DNA from: Dehalococcoidia bacterium
GTDB lineage: Bacteria > Chloroflexota > Dehalococcoidia > GIF9 > AB-539-J10
Length of the DNA: 5,160 bases
Assembly: GCA_023229725.1 (NCBI GenBank)
Contig: JALNYR010000167.1
Location: forward strand, 1-5,160
Direction: 5' to 3'
Part shown: piece by piece, positions 5,070-5,160 of the stretch
Numbering within the stretch: the stretch's first letter is position 1
How the letters are laid out: every line of letters begins with the position of its first letter
The notes under the pieces: model-generated
Database searches by the model: none
The model's input: the letters and a program-made list of their open reading frames with translations, nothing else
Told to the model about the DNA's origin: nothing
Position numbers and translations under genes: made by a program

Positions 5070-5160
5070 GACTCTGATGACAAAGATGTGCACCCATGGA
5101 GTTTTAAAATGTTGTGGAAAGTCCACATCACACCGATTTTCTCCCCTTCCCCACTTTTCA
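5070..5160 (+). other. 3' flank of the protease gene with small hairpin and pyrimidine tract
   Basis: After the stop codon the sequence contains TTTTAAAA (5102-5109) and a perfect 6-bp stem with a 3-base loop (TGTGGA 5113-5118, AAG, TCCACA 5122-5127). A strongly pyrimidine-rich stretch then runs to the window edge (5131-5160). The hairpin could help form the transcript 3' end. The pyrimidine tract resembles the one upstream of gene 1 and could belong to the promoter or leader of a following gene. No canonical AATAAA is present in this piece. Confidence 0.3.

Noticed and set aside
4344..5126. A 260-aa minus-strand ORF opposite the protease gene.
   Set aside because: The + strand encodes an unmistakable papain-family enzyme over the same bases, so the antisense reading is a shadow.

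Overview
The window looks like nuclear DNA of an intron-poor microbial eukaryote, or less likely a large eukaryotic DNA virus. It carries three uninterrupted, GC-rich genes on the + strand, separated by only about 140-160 bases. All three products are predicted to enter the secretory pathway: two have signal peptides and one has a signal anchor. They carry N-glycosylation sequons, and no start codon has a convincing Shine-Dalgarno site at the normal distance. The third gene is a clear papain-family cysteine protease zymogen with an I29-type propeptide, a typically eukaryotic architecture. A free-living, intron-poor protist (for example a Carpediemonas-like metamonad) is only a guess, and I cannot name the species.

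Layout. Positions 1-583 hold a foldback (palindromic) repeat array. Half-units of about 148 bp alternate in orientation (+, -, +, then a truncated -) and are separated by 29-36 bp spacers. Each half-unit is built around composite sites made of a TGACGTCA or TGASTCA box at a fixed distance from a 17-bp motif, CGTGTCCGG(G/T/C)GTTGACC and variants. There are seven such sites. The spacer in the second unit is the reverse complement of the spacer in the first (35 of 36 bases), although the flanking left arm keeps its orientation. Positions 584-781 are the presumed promoter and leader of gene 1, with a C10 tract and a pyrimidine-rich stretch.

Gene 1 (782-1954) encodes an unrecognised secreted, cysteine-containing protein of 390 aa. 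Gene 2 (2094-3908) encodes a 604-aa type II membrane protein with a large beta-rich, glycosylatable ectodomain. The region just after its membrane anchor recalls the N-terminal pattern of LEA-2 or AsmA/TamB-type proteins, but this is tentative. Gene 3 (4071-5069) encodes a 332-aa cathepsin L-like preproenzyme with an intact Gln-Cys-His-Asn catalytic set. The gene 1-2 gap holds two potential G-quadruplexes, and the gene 2-3 gap begins with a G10 tract.

The three products may work in the same endolysosomal or surface compartment, but nothing beyond shared targeting and proximity supports a common pathway. The most unusual part of the window is the repeat array, which could be a foldback/MITE-like element, a recombination-prone invertible palindrome, or a multi-site control region for gene 1.
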